From: Streptomyces sp. NBC_00448
GTDB lineage: Bacteria; Actinomycetota; Actinomycetes; Streptomycetales; Streptomycetaceae
Reading direction: 5' to 3'
Assembly: GCF_036014115.1 (NCBI RefSeq)
Contig: NZ_CP107913.1
Coordinates: 5,945,501-6,009,500 of the forward strand
DNA length: 64,000 nt
The notes under the pieces were generated by a model that did not search any database, was not told the DNA's origin, and saw only the letters and a list, made by a program, of their open reading frames with translations. The first letter of the stretch is position 1, and every line of letters starts with the position of its first letter. Of the stretch, positions 53,401-62,348 are shown one piece after another. The position numbers and the translations under genes were made by a program.

Positions 53401-54213
53401 ATGGTTCAGGTGTACGAGGACCGGCGGCTCGCCGGCTCCTACCACGCGGGAAACGACATGCCGGACGCCTCGCTCCGCGCCTGGGCCGGAGTGATCGCGG
53501 AGTGCGCTCCCGTCCCGGCGCCGCGCGTGCTGGAAGTGGGCGCCGGCACCGGCATGTTCGCGGCGGCGCTGGCCCGGTGGACGGACGCGCGCCTCGTGGT
53601 GGGCGTCGAGCCGTCGCCCGCGATGCTCGCCGAAGCGCATCGGCTGCACCCGGCCGCGCACCGCCCGGACCGGCTGCACTTCGCGGCGGGCCGCGCCGAG
53701 GCGGTGCCGCTCCGCCCGCGCTCGGTCGACCTCGCCCTGCTCTCGCGGGTGATCCACCACCTGCCCGACCGCCGCGCCTGCGCGCGGGAGTTGGCGCGGG
53801 TGCTGCGTCCCGGCGGGGTGGTGGTCGTCCGGACCACCTTCCGCGAGCGGCTGGACGCCGTCGTCTACACCTACTGGCCGCGGCTGCTCGACGTCGACCG
53901 CATCCGTTTCCCCGCGGAGGCGGACGTCCGCGCGGACTTCGCGGCGCACGGGTTCGACGTCGTACGGATCAGCTCGCACGCCGAGCCGGTCGCCGCCGGC
54001 CTGCGGGCGTACCACCAACGGCTGGCGACGCGCCCGCAGTCGAAGTTCACCCACCTCACCGAGGCCGAATTCGCCACGGGGCTGGCCCGGTTGGCCGCTG
54101 ACGCGAAAGCAGAAGCCGAAGCAGAAGCCGGAGCCGGAGCGGACGCCGAGCCGCTCGTACGGCCGCGCCCCGTGTCGGAGCGCTACGACGTGGCGGTGTT
54201 CCGGCTCCGTTAG
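53401..54213 (+). CDS. Class I SAM-dependent methyltransferase A
   Basis: This 270-residue methyltransferase has SAM loop VLEVGAGTGMFAAAL, VVGVEPSPAML, FAAGRAEAVPL and LSRVIHHLPDRRACARELARVLRPGG. These are features of the UbiE/Methyltransf_11 group acting on small molecules. A C-terminal helical part (LATRPQSKFTHLTEAEFATGLARL) precedes a repeat of Ala/Glu residues and a final strand. The same order and C-terminal motif occur in the methyltransferase at 56144-56905, so the two are paralogues. ATG 53401 follows AGAGAGG. It is convergent with an NlpC/P60 gene, only four bases between stops. Substrate unknown. Confidence 0.88.
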   Translation: MVQVYEDRRLAGSYHAGNDMPDASLRAWAGVIAECAPVPAPRVLEVGAGTGMFAAALARWTDARLVVGVEPSPAMLAEAHRLHPAAHRPDRLHFAAGRAEAVPLRPRSVDLALLSRVIHHLPDRRACARELARVLRPGGVVVVRTTFRERLDAVVYTYWPRLLDVDRIRFPAEADVRADFAAHGFDVVRISSHAEPVAAGLRAYHQRLATRPQSKFTHLTEAEFATGLARLAADAKAEAEAEAGAGADAEPLVRPRPVSERYDVAVFRLR

Positions 54214-54217
54214 CCGG

Positions 54218-55459
54218 TCACGCGGGGCGGGTGGCGCCGGCGAAGGGCATCTCGGAGATGGGGGCGATCCGGATCGGGGCGCCCGGGTGCGGGGCGTGGA
54301 TCATCTCGCCGTGGCCGATGTAGAGGCCGACATGGGAGACGCCGGAGTAGAAGAAGACCAGGTCGCCCGGGCGCAGTTCGGACTCGGACACGCGGGTGCC
54401 GGCGTTGATCTGGGTGTAGGTGGTGCGCGGCAGGGAGACGCCCGCGGCCCTCCACGCGGCCTGGGTGAGGCCGGAGCAGTCGTACGAGCCGGGCCCGGTC
54501 GCGCCCCAGACGTAGGGCAGCCCGATGGCGCGGTAGGCGAACGCGACGGCCTGGGCGGCGCGCGCGGAGGGTGCGGGCGCGGCGTCGAGCGGCGGCCGGG
54601 AGGTGCCGCGGGTGGTGGTGCCGGAGCCGGGGGCGCCGGAGCGGTTCGCGTCCGCGCCGCCGTCGGAGCCGTCGACGGTGGCGCGCTGGGTCGGCGTGAG
54701 GGAGTCCAGCAGCACCTGCGCCTGGTGCAGCGCGGTCTGCACGGTCCGCTTGCGGTCGGCGAGTTGGCCCTGCGCGGCCTTGAGAGTGGCGAGCTTGCCG
54801 TTCGCCTCGGCGCGGGTCTGCTCGATCTCCCGTCGCTGCCCGGCCAGTTGGGCGAGCGTGGCGGCCTGCCGGTCGCCCATCCGGTCCAGCGCGCCGACCT
54901 GGGCGAGGTACGTCTCGGGCGAGGAGCTGAGCGCGAGTTGCAGCGCGGGGTCCAGCGTGCCGGAGCGGTACTGCGCGGTCGCGATCGAACCCAGCCGGTC
55001 GCGGGTCGTGTTGAGCCGCGCGGTCTTGCGGGCCAGCTCGTCCTGGAGGTCGGTGACCGCCGCGCGGGCGGTGGCGGCCTTCTGCCGCGCGCCGTCGTAC
55101 TGCTGTGTCGCCGCCTCCGCCTGCTGGTAGAGCGCGTCGACCCGTGCCTTGACCGCCGTGACGGAACCGGCCGGGCCGTTCGCTCCGTTCGCGCCGTCGG
55201 CTTCCTTCGCGCCGTCCGCTCCGGACGTCGTCGTGGCGCCGGCGGCCGGGCCCGGGTCGGCCTGCGCGCTCTCGCCGAGCAGGCTGACGGACGCGGCCGA
55301 GACCAGCGCCAGCGACAGCGCGGCGCGGGCGGTCGCCCGTGAGACGAGCGGTGGCCGGGCGGCGGTGCGGTCAGTGGCGCGGTCCGTGACGCGGTCAGCG
55401 GTGCGGACGGCGGGGACCGGGCCGCGGCGGTGGCGACTCCGGCGACTGTGCGAGGCCAT
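54218..55459 (-). CDS. NlpC/P60 cell-wall hydrolase 1
   Basis: This 413-residue secreted endopeptidase probably cleaves D-iGlu-mDAP-type bonds in peptidoglycan. It has a long basic N-region, then a signal peptide (ARAALSLALVSAASVSLL). A coiled-coil domain (~95-240) carries VDALYQQAEAATQQYDGAR and RRKRTVQ-type heptads. A low-complexity linker leads to the C40 domain with catalytic Cys in GSYDCSGLTQAAW and His in VSHVGLYIGHGEMIHAP. The coiled coil is like the RipA/CwlO autoinhibitory helices. ATG 55459 (MASHSRRSRHRR). First of three related hydrolase genes in 5.3 kb, all on this strand. Confidence 0.92.
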   Translation of the reverse strand: MASHSRRSRHRRGPVPAVRTADRVTDRATDRTAARPPLVSRATARAALSLALVSAASVSLLGESAQADPGPAAGATTTSGADGAKEADGANGANGPAGSVTAVKARVDALYQQAEAATQQYDGARQKAATARAAVTDLQDELARKTARLNTTRDRLGSIATAQYRSGTLDPALQLALSSSPETYLAQVGALDRMGDRQAATLAQLAGQRREIEQTRAEANGKLATLKAAQGQLADRKRTVQTALHQAQVLLDSLTPTQRATVDGSDGGADANRSGAPGSGTTTRGTSRPPLDAAPAPSARAAQAVAFAYRAIGLPYVWGATGPGSYDCSGLTQAAWRAAGVSLPRTTYTQINAGTRVSESELRPGDLVFFYSGVSHVGLYIGHGEMIHAPHPGAPIRIAPISEMPFAGATRPA

Positions 55460-55778
55460 GCGGCCGTCACTCCTTCGGCAGGGCGGGCCCGGCGGCGCCG
55501 CGTTACGGGGGAACGCGGCACCGCCGGACGTCGGCAGGGCGGCCGCGCCGCCGACGTACCGACGGCGAAGGGGAACCGGCCACCCGCCAGTGACGCTAAA
55601 CCTGCTCCGGGGGCCGCCCGGGCCAGGTGTCCGGGACTGCCCGCTTTCCGCCGCGGCCGACCGGATTCGACCGCCGTTCGACGGGTGACCCGCCCGCATC
55701 CGGGCGCCCGCCGACCGAAGCCCGCGATACGGCACCCCGCCCGCCGTGCGCTGCTATACGCGCCGTAGGGTCCGGCCC

Positions 55779-56138
55779 ATGGACACCCTCATCAATGTCT
55801 TTGTCGGACTGCACATCATCGGCATCGCGGCGCTGCTGGGCGGCTTCCTCACCCAACTCAAGGCGATGGGCCGGGGCAGCGCCGAGCCGCGGTTCGTGCC
55901 CGGCATGCTCTACGGGGCCGGCACGATGCTCGTCACCGGGGTGGCGCTGGTCGGCCTCGCACACGCCGACGACCGGCACCTCAGCAACGTGAAGCTGGGC
56001 ATCAAACTGGTCGTGCTGCTGGTGATCCTCGGGCTCGTCTACGTCAAGCGCGACGAGGAGAAGGTCGACGCGGCCACCTTCGGCGCGGTCGGCGGCCTGA
56101 CCGTCGTCAACATCTTCATCGCCGTGCTCTGGACCTGA
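55779..56138 (+). CDS. Four-helix membrane protein of unknown function
   Basis: This 119-residue protein has four hydrophobic helices: LINVFVGLHIIGIAALLGGFL, PGMLYGAGTMLVTGVALVGLA, NVKLGIKLVVLLVILGLVYV and TFGAVGGLTVVNIFIAVLW. A short basic/acidic loop (KRDEEKVDAATF) separates the last two. The pattern resembles small DUF-type integral membrane proteins common in Streptomyces; I cannot assign a transport or enzyme role. The start ATG 55779 (MDTLINVF) is set by hydrophobicity. It lies five bases before methyltransferase B and is probably co-transcribed with it. Confidence 0.82.
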   Translation: MDTLINVFVGLHIIGIAALLGGFLTQLKAMGRGSAEPRFVPGMLYGAGTMLVTGVALVGLAHADDRHLSNVKLGIKLVVLLVILGLVYVKRDEEKVDAATFGAVGGLTVVNIFIAVLWT

Positions 56139-56143
56139 CCGCG

Positions 56144-56905
56144 ATGACCGGCATCTCCTACGACCGCGCCACCGCCGAGCAGTACCGGCTGGCCCGCGAG
56201 GTCCCGCGCGCCGGGCTGGCCGCGTGGCGGGCGGCGATCGAGACGGCGATCGAGGCGACGGCCGGGCTCACCCCCGGGATGACCGTGCTCGACGTCGGCG
56301 CCGGCACCGGGGGTTTCGCGGCCGCGCTGCACGACTGGTTCGGCGTCCACGTCGTGGCGGTCGAACCGGCCGAGGCGATGCGCGCGCTCATCCCGCGGGT
56401 CCCCGCGACGGACGGCCGCCCCGGCATCGAGGCCCTGGCCGGCCGGGCCGACGCGCTGCCGGTGCCGGACGGCGGCGCGGACGCGGCCTGGCTCGGCTCG
56501 GTGCTGCACCACATCCCCGATCTGCCCGCCGCCGCCCGCGAGTTGCGCCGCGCCCTGAAGCCCGGCGCGCCGGTGCTGATCCGCAACCTCTTCCCCGGCC
56601 GGGCCGACCGCGACCTGCGGGTCCGCTTCTTCCCCGAGACGGTGGCGGAGATCGACGGCTACCGGACGGTGGACGGCGTCTGCGCCGACTTCGCGGCCGC
56701 CGGGTTCGTACGGCGCCGACTGGTCGCCGTACCGCAGGAGAGCGCGCCGAGCCTCGGGCACTACGCCGGCCTGCTGCGCCGGGACACCGACTCGAAGCTG
56801 CGGGCGCTGAGCGACGAGGACTTCGAGCGCGGCATGGCACGGCTGCGGGCGGCCGATCCGGCGGCGCCGGCGACGAGCTGGATGGACCTGCTGGTGCTGG
56901 CCTGA
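56144..56905 (+). CDS. Class I SAM-dependent methyltransferase B
   Basis: This 253-residue methyltransferase has SAM loop VLDVGAGTGGFAAAL, VVAVEPAEAM, LAGRADALPVPD and LGSVLHHIPDLPAAARELRRALKPG. Its C-terminal segment (LRRDTDSKLRALSDEDFERGMARLRA) matches the corresponding segment of methyltransferase A at 53401-54213, so the two descend from one duplication. ATG 56144 lies five bases after the four-helix membrane protein. It ends at a perfect hairpin shared with the convergent NlpC/P60 gene. Substrate unknown; the pair may act on related compounds. Confidence 0.88.
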   Translation: MTGISYDRATAEQYRLAREVPRAGLAAWRAAIETAIEATAGLTPGMTVLDVGAGTGGFAAALHDWFGVHVVAVEPAEAMRALIPRVPATDGRPGIEALAGRADALPVPDGGADAAWLGSVLHHIPDLPAAARELRRALKPGAPVLIRNLFPGRADRDLRVRFFPETVAEIDGYRTVDGVCADFAAAGFVRRRLVAVPQESAPSLGHYAGLLRRDTDSKLRALSDEDFERGMARLRAADPAAPATSWMDLLVLA

Positions 56906-56933
56906 GCCGCGGGGTGGGGCACGAAGGCCATGA

Positions 56934-56966
56934 GTAAGGGCCGGTCTCCTGGAGACCGGCCCTTAC
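56934..56966. terminator. Bidirectional terminator, methyltransferase B / NlpC 2
   Basis: GTAAGGGCCGGTCTC pairs perfectly with GAGACCGGCCCTTAC around CTG. It lies between two convergent genes and can end transcripts from both. Confidence 0.93.
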
Positions 56967-57004
56967 CCTTACGTGCTGACGGCGTTTCGCCGCCGCACGC
57001 CCGC

Positions 57005-58072
57005 TTACGCGATGCGGCGGGCCGCCGCGAACGGCATCCAGTCCATCGGGGCGACCTCGACCGTCGCGCCCGTGTGCGGGGCGTGCACGATGTTGCCGTT
57101 GCCGATGTAGATCCCGACGTGGCTGATGCCGGAGTAGAAGAACACCAGGTCGCCCGGGCGCAGATCGGCCTTGGAGACCGCGGTGCCGTCCTTGACCTGG
57201 TCCCAGGTGGTGCGCCCGATGGTGATCCCGGCGGCCTTGTAGGCGGCCTGGGTCAGCCCCGAGCAGTCGTACGAGTCCGGGCCGGTGGCGCCGCGGTAGT
57301 ACGGCTTGCCGCGCTGGGCGAGCGCGAACTGGATCGCGGCGGCGGCGCGGCCGGACGCGGGCCCGTTGTACTTGTAGGTCGAGCTGGAGCCGGACGACGA
57401 GGACGAGGACGACGAAGAGGTCGACGTCTTGGGCTGCATCGCGGCGAGCTTCTTCTTCTGCTCCGCGTTGAGGCTGTTGAGCAGCTTCTGCGCGGCGGCG
57501 AGCTTCGTCTGCAGGTTCTTCTTCTGCGTGGCGAGCGTGCTCTGCGAACCGGTCAGCTTCTTGAGGCTCGCGGTGGCCTGGGCCCGCTGGACCGACGCCT
57601 GCTCCTGCTGGATCTTGAACGTCTTGAGCGCCTGCTCCTGCGTGGCGGTCATCCGGTCCAGCAGGTGGTTCTGCGAGAGGAAGCTCTCCGGGTCGTCCGA
57701 GAAGAGCAGCTGCGTGGTGGCGCCGAAACCGCCGGTGCGGTACTGCTCGGCGGCGAACTGCCCCAGCACCCGCCGGGACTCGTTCATCTGCTGGGTCTTG
57801 TCGGCGACCTGGGCGAGCAGCTGGTTGGTCTTGGTGCGCTGCGCCGCCGTGTCCTCCTGGGCCTGGTCGTACTTCTGCGTGGCGACCTCGGCCTGCTCGT
57901 TCAGCGAGTCGACCTGCTTCTTGACCTCGGCGATGGAGGGCTTCGCGGGCGCCGCGTTCGCGGTCTCGCTCATCAAGGTGACCGAGGCCAGGGCCGCGGT
58001 GGTGATACCGACGGCGGCCCGTGTGCCGGTCGACGCGAGTATCGGGGTACGCGGCTTGCGATGCGACGCCAA
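57005..58072 (-). CDS. NlpC/P60 cell-wall hydrolase 2, behind a c-di-AMP riboswitch
   Basis: This 355-residue secreted endopeptidase has a signal sequence (GITTAALASVTLMSETANA). A coiled-coil domain (~45-220) is Gln/Lys-rich (VDSLNEQAEVATQKYDQAQ; KKNLQTKLAAAQKLLNSL). A Ser-rich linker (SSSSSSSSGSSS) follows. The C40 domain has catalytic Cys (DSYDCSGLTQAAY) and His (SHVGIYIGNGNIVHAPH). The start is a TTG at 58072, chosen because AAGGAG lies eight bases upstream and no ATG or GTG fits. Its 5' leader contains a ydaO-type riboswitch, tying hydrolase level to c-di-AMP. Confidence 0.93.
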   Translation of the reverse strand: MASHRKPRTPILASTGTRAAVGITTAALASVTLMSETANAAPAKPSIAEVKKQVDSLNEQAEVATQKYDQAQEDTAAQRTKTNQLLAQVADKTQQMNESRRVLGQFAAEQYRTGGFGATTQLLFSDDPESFLSQNHLLDRMTATQEQALKTFKIQQEQASVQRAQATASLKKLTGSQSTLATQKKNLQTKLAAAQKLLNSLNAEQKKKLAAMQPKTSTSSSSSSSSSGSSSTYKYNGPASGRAAAAIQFALAQRGKPYYRGATGPDSYDCSGLTQAAYKAAGITIGRTTWDQVKDGTAVSKADLRPGDLVFFYSGISHVGIYIGNGNIVHAPHTGATVEVAPMDWMPFAAARRIA

Positions 58073-58093
58073 GGAGACGACTCCTTCCGGGTA

Positions 58094-58225
58094 CCGCCGA
58101 CCGGGTTAGCTGACGGGTTCGGGCGGGGAAGGTCGCCCTACGGGTCGAACGCTCGTCGCGTCCACCCCGATTCACCCCAAAGTGCCTGTGGGTCCCCGGT
58201 TCCGGCCGCCGGCCGGATTAGGCGG
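58094..58225 (-). ncRNA. c-di-AMP (ydaO-yuaA) riboswitch
   Basis: On the minus strand the element starts CCGCCTAATCCGG, carries CCGGGGACCCAC, GGGGTGAATCGG, GTAGGGCGACC and GCCCGAACCCGTCAGCTAACC, and closes with GTCGGCGG, which pairs with the start (P1). These blocks, in this order, are the ydaO consensus. It ends about 20 bases before the TTG start of hydrolase 2. High c-di-AMP would be expected to turn the gene off, as for rpfA. Confidence 0.92.
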
Positions 58226-58425
58226 AGATGGTTCGCTGCCGGACCTTCGCCGACGGGAGGCGCACCACCTAGCGGGCTACCGTAGTCAACTTCGCCGGGT
58301 CTTGGGAAGTTTGGATTGCAATGTGACCGAAATCGCTTTGTGACCTTGGGTTTTGCCGGACACTTCGCCCGGGCGCCTTATCGGTCATCCGGGTCATCGG
58401 GTGGCGACCCGGTCGGGATGCTCCA

Positions 58426-59544
58426 TTACGGACGGACGGCCCCGTAGAAGGGCATCTCGGTAATCGGCGCGACCTTCACCACGGTGCCGGTGTGCGGGGC
58501 GTGGATCATCTCGCCGTTGCCGATGTAGAGGCCGACGTGGCTGACGTCGCTGTAGAAGAAGATCAGGTCGCCCGGCTGCAGGTCGGCCTCCGACACCCGG
58601 GTGCCCACGTCCACCTGGTCGTAGGTGGTGCGCGGCAGGTCGATCCCGGCGGCCTTGTAGGCGGCCTGGGTCAGCCCCGAGCAGTCGTACGAGTCGGGGC
58701 CGGTCGCGCCCCACACGTACGGCTTGCCGATCTGCTTCCGGGCGAAGGCGATGGCCTGGTCGGCGGCCGAGGAGTTGACCGGCGCGTCGGTGCCCTTGGC
58801 CGCGGCGGCCTTCGCGGCGGCCTCCGCCTTCTGCTTCTCCTGCGCGGCGAGCTTCTTCGCCTTCTCCTTCGCCTCGGCCTCCTGCTTGGCCTGAAGCTCC
58901 GCCAGCCGCTTCTTCTCCTGCGCGTTGAGGCTGTTGAGAAGCTTCTGCGCCGCGCCCAGCTTCGTCTGCACGTCCTGCTTGGCGGACTTGAGCTGCCCCT
59001 GCTGCGCGGTCAGCGAGGCCAGGCTCTTGGCCGCCTCGATCCGCTGCTGGGTGACCGCGACCTGCTGGGTCTGGTAGTCCTCGACCGCCGCCTGCTGCCG
59101 CTTGCCCATCACGTCGGCGAGGTGGATCTCGTTCGCGAGGTCCTGCGGGTTCTCCGACAGCAGGTAGCGGGTGGTGGTCAGGTCGCCGCCGCTGCGGTAC
59201 TGCGCCGCCGCGAACTCGCCCAGCACGCGCCGGGAGTCGTTGAGCTTCTGCGTCTTCTGGGCGACCTGCGCGAGCAGCTTGTTGACCTTGGTGTTCTGCT
59301 GGTCGGTCTGCTCCTGCGCCTGGTCGTACTTCTGGGTGGCGGCCTCGGCCTGCTGGTTGAGGGAGTCGACCTGCTTCTTGACCGTGCTGATCGACGGCTG
59401 CTTGGGCTTGGTGGGAGCGGGGGTGGCGCTCGCGCTCTCGCTGAGCAGCGTCACAGTGGCCAGCGCCGCCGTGGTGAGCCCCACGGCCGCACGCGGACCG
59501 GGGGTGCTGAGTAGCGCGGTACGAGCCTTACGGTGCGTCGCCAT
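58426..59544 (-). CDS. NlpC/P60 cell-wall hydrolase 3
   Basis: This 372-residue secreted endopeptidase has a signal sequence (VGLTTAALATVTLLSESASA). A coiled coil (~55-240) begins VKKQVDSLNQQAEAATQKYDQAQ, nearly the same as in hydrolase 2, and includes a Lys/Glu/Ala-rich stretch (ELQAKQEAEAKEKAKKLAAQ). The C40 domain has DSYDCSGLTQAAYKAAGIDLPRTTYDQV with catalytic Cys, and His in SHVGLYIGNGEMIHAPH. Clearly a recent duplicate of hydrolase 2, but no riboswitch lies upstream. ATG 59544 has GAGGAG nine bases upstream. Divergent from pcrA. Confidence 0.93.
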   Translation of the reverse strand: MATHRKARTALLSTPGPRAAVGLTTAALATVTLLSESASATPAPTKPKQPSISTVKKQVDSLNQQAEAATQKYDQAQEQTDQQNTKVNKLLAQVAQKTQKLNDSRRVLGEFAAAQYRSGGDLTTTRYLLSENPQDLANEIHLADVMGKRQQAAVEDYQTQQVAVTQQRIEAAKSLASLTAQQGQLKSAKQDVQTKLGAAQKLLNSLNAQEKKRLAELQAKQEAEAKEKAKKLAAQEKQKAEAAAKAAAAKGTDAPVNSSAADQAIAFARKQIGKPYVWGATGPDSYDCSGLTQAAYKAAGIDLPRTTYDQVDVGTRVSEADLQPGDLIFFYSDVSHVGLYIGNGEMIHAPHTGTVVKVAPITEMPFYGAVRP

Positions 59545-59834
59545 GGCGCGCGGACTCCTCTCGGACGCTGCCGGTTCCGGCTGGTGCGGCACGCTAGCCA
59601 ACGCCCGGCGCACCTGGGAAGGGCGATGTCCGATAGGCCCGATACCTTTTCGTAATCTTTTGCCGAAGCGGGCGCGGCCGTCACGCAGCGTGGTAATCGG
59701 GCTACCCGGGAGGCCGCTTTCCGGCAGGCCCGGGCGCCCCGCGCGCCCGGTTTCCGACAGGTCCGGGCGCCGAGCGTATGGACTTCCCCGGACGGCGATG
59801 GACTGTCGGTGCGGGCGCCTAGACTCGGGAGGCG

Positions 59835-62291
59835 ATGAGCAGCCTCTTTGACGACAACTTCCTGGCCGGTATGGACGCGGCCCACGGGCCTTCCGACGGC
59901 GAGCAGCCCCCGCCGCCGGAGGACGGCCCCGGTGGCGAGGACGTCCCGCACGACCTGTTCCAGGGGCGGTACGACAGTCCGCCCGCGCACGACGCGCACT
60001 ACCGCAACGGCGCGGCGCGTCCCGTGCTCGACCCCGCGCAGCTCCTCGTGGGGCTCAACGAGCAGCAGCGCGCCGCCGTCGAGCACCACGGCGGGCCGCT
60101 GCTCATCGTCGCCGGCGCCGGCTCCGGCAAGACCCGCGTGCTCACCCACCGCATCGCCCACCTGCTCGGCGCCCGCGACGTCCACCCGGGCGCGATCCTC
60201 GCCATCACCTTCACCAACAAGGCCGCGGGCGAGATGAAGGAGCGCGTCGAGGAGCTGGTCGGGCCGCGCGCCAACGCCATGTGGGTGTCCACCTTCCACA
60301 GCGCCTGCGTGCGCATCCTGCGCCGCGAGTCCAAGACGCTCGGCTTCACCTCGTCGTTCTCGATCTACGACGCCACCGACGCGCGCCGGCTGATGGCCCT
60401 GGTCTGCCGCGACCTGGATCTCGACCCCAAGCAGTTCCCGCCGAAGTCGTTCAGCGCCCAGGTCTCCAACCTCAAGAACGAGCTGGTCGACCACGAGACG
60501 TTCGCCGCCAAGGCGGAGAACCCCTTCGAGCGGAAGCTCGCCGAGGCGTACGCGATGTACCAGGCCCGGCTGCACGACGCCAACGCGCTGGACTTCGACG
60601 ACATCATCATGACCACCGTCAACCTGCTCCAGGCGTTCCCCGACGTCGCCGAGCACTACCGGCGGCGCTTCCGGCACGTCCTGGTCGACGAGTACCAGGA
60701 CACCAACCACGCCCAGTACACCCTGGTCCGCGAGCTCGTCGGCACCGGCGACGAGGCCGCCGAACTCTGCGTGGTCGGCGACGCCGACCAGTCGATCTAC
60801 GCCTTCCGCGGCGCGACGATCCGCAACATCCTCCAGTTCGAGGAGGACTACCCGCAGGCCCGCACCATCCTGCTGGAGCAGAACTACCGCTCCACCCAGA
60901 ACATCCTCAACGCCGCCAACGCCGTCATCGAGCGCAACGCCGGCCGCCGCGCCAAGAACCTGTGGACGGAGTCCGGCGAGGGCCCCGTCATCACCGGCTA
61001 CGTCGCCGACCAGGAGCACGACGAGGCGCAGTATGTCGCCGAGGAGATCGACCGGCTCACCGACGCCGGCGACGCCCGGCCCGGCGACGTCGCGGTCTTC
61101 TACCGCACCAACGCCCAGTCCCGTGTCTTCGAAGAGATCTTCATCCGGGTCGGCCTGCCCTACAAGGTCGTCGGCGGTGTCCGCTTCTACGAGCGCCGCG
61201 AGGTCCGCGACGTCCTCGCCTACCTGCGCGTCCTCGCCAACCCCGAGGACGCCGTGCCGCTGCGCCGCATCCTCAACGTGCCCAAGCGCGGCATCGGCGA
61301 GCGCGCCGAGGCGATGATCGACGCGCTCGGCCGGCGCGAGCGGATCTCCTTCCCGCAGGCCCTGCGGCGGGTCGACGAGGCGTACGGCATGGCGGCGCGC
61401 TCGGCCAACGCGGTCAAGCGCTTCAACACCCTCATGGACGAGCTGCGCACCGTCGTGGAGTCCGGCGCGGGCCCCGCCGTCGTCCTGGAAGCGGTGCTGG
61501 AACGCACGGGCTACCTGGCCGAGTTGCAGGCGTCCACCGACCCGCAGGACGAGACCCGGGTCGAGAACCTCCAGGAACTCGCGGCCGTCGCGCTGGAGTT
61601 CGAGCAGGAGCGGGAGGGCGAGGAGACCGGTTCGCTCGCCGAGTTCCTGGAACGCGTCGCCCTGGTCGCCGACTCCGACCAGATCCCCGACTCGCCCGAC
61701 GGCGAGGAGGACACCGGCGGCGTGATCACCCTGATGACGCTGCACACCGCGAAGGGCCTGGAGTTCCCGGTGGTGTTCCTCACCGGCATGGAGGACGGCG
61801 TCTTCCCGCACATGCGCGCCCTCGGCCAGGTCAAGGAGCTGGAGGAGGAGCGCCGGCTGGCCTACGTCGGCATCACCCGCGCCCGCCAACGGCTCTACGT
61901 CACCCGGTCGATGATGCGCAGCGCCTGGGGCCAGCCGTCCTATAACCCGCCCTCCCGCTTCCTGGAGGAGATCCCCGAGGCGCTCATAGAGTGGAAGCGG
62001 ACCGGGCAGTCCTCCGGCGGTGGCGCCGGCTCCAAGGCGGCCGCGTCCGTCGCGTCCTCCATCGGCGCCCGCGGGCGCTCCGGCACGGGCGGGTTCGCCA
62101 CGAAGCGCTCCGCCGGGGATCGGCCGGTGATCTCGCTGAGCGTGGGAGATCGCGTCACCCACGACCAGTTCGGGCTCGGCACCGTGGTCGCGGTCACCGG
62201 GCGACCCGGTGACGAGAAGGCGACGATCGACTTCGGGGACGAGCGGCCCAAGCAGTTGCTGCTGCGCTACGCGCCGGTGGAAAAGCTCTAG
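59835..62291 (+). CDS. pcrA: ATP-dependent DNA helicase PcrA/UvrD
   Basis: This 818-residue superfamily 1A 3'-5' helicase is used in nucleotide excision repair, recombination control and removal of stalled polymerases. The Q motif is LNEQQRAAVEH, Walker A AGAGSGKT (residues ~93-100), then TFTNKAAGEMKER, VDEYQDTNHAQ (motif II), VVGDADQSIYAFRGA (III), NYRSTQNIL (IV), LMTLHTAKGLEFPVVFLTGMEDG (V) and the YVGITRARQRLYVT segment (VI). A ~65-residue acidic, Pro-rich N-terminal extension precedes the core. The C-terminal ~60 residues form the SH3-like domain (SVGDRVTHDQFGLGTVVAV). ATG 59835 with GGGAGG upstream. Confidence 0.97.
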   Translation: MSSLFDDNFLAGMDAAHGPSDGEQPPPPEDGPGGEDVPHDLFQGRYDSPPAHDAHYRNGAARPVLDPAQLLVGLNEQQRAAVEHHGGPLLIVAGAGSGKTRVLTHRIAHLLGARDVHPGAILAITFTNKAAGEMKERVEELVGPRANAMWVSTFHSACVRILRRESKTLGFTSSFSIYDATDARRLMALVCRDLDLDPKQFPPKSFSAQVSNLKNELVDHETFAAKAENPFERKLAEAYAMYQARLHDANALDFDDIIMTTVNLLQAFPDVAEHYRRRFRHVLVDEYQDTNHAQYTLVRELVGTGDEAAELCVVGDADQSIYAFRGATIRNILQFEEDYPQARTILLEQNYRSTQNILNAANAVIERNAGRRAKNLWTESGEGPVITGYVADQEHDEAQYVAEEIDRLTDAGDARPGDVAVFYRTNAQSRVFEEIFIRVGLPYKVVGGVRFYERREVRDVLAYLRVLANPEDAVPLRRILNVPKRGIGERAEAMIDALGRRERISFPQALRRVDEAYGMAARSANAVKRFNTLMDELRTVVESGAGPAVVLEAVLERTGYLAELQASTDPQDETRVENLQELAAVALEFEQEREGEETGSLAEFLERVALVADSDQIPDSPDGEEDTGGVITLMTLHTAKGLEFPVVFLTGMEDGVFPHMRALGQVKELEEERRLAYVGITRARQRLYVTRSMMRSAWGQPSYNPPSRFLEEIPEALIEWKRTGQSSGGGAGSKAAASVASSIGARGRSGTGGFATKRSAGDRPVISLSVGDRVTHDQFGLGTVVAVTGRPGDEKATIDFGDERPKQLLLRYAPVEKL

Positions 62292-62303
62292 CGAAGGTAA
62301 GGG

Positions 62304-62334
62304 GGCTCCCTCCGTGCTTGGCGCGGGAGGAGCC
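62304..62334. terminator. Imperfect terminator between pcrA and the M23 gene
   Basis: GGCTCCCTCC (62304-62313) and GGGAGGAGCC (62325-62334) form a stem with a one-base bulge, extended outward by flanking GTAAG and CTTAC. It separates convergent genes. Confidence 0.6.
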
Positions 62335-62348
62335 GCACTTACTCGGGC

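Noticed and set aside
59545..59834. Second c-di-AMP riboswitch upstream of NlpC/P60 hydrolase 3
   Set aside because: None of the GGGGTGAATC, GACCCAC or CCGTCAGCTAACC blocks is present.
59451..62162. 903-codon minus-strand open frame across pcrA
   Set aside because: Antisense to all helicase motifs of pcrA; composition typical of shadow frames.
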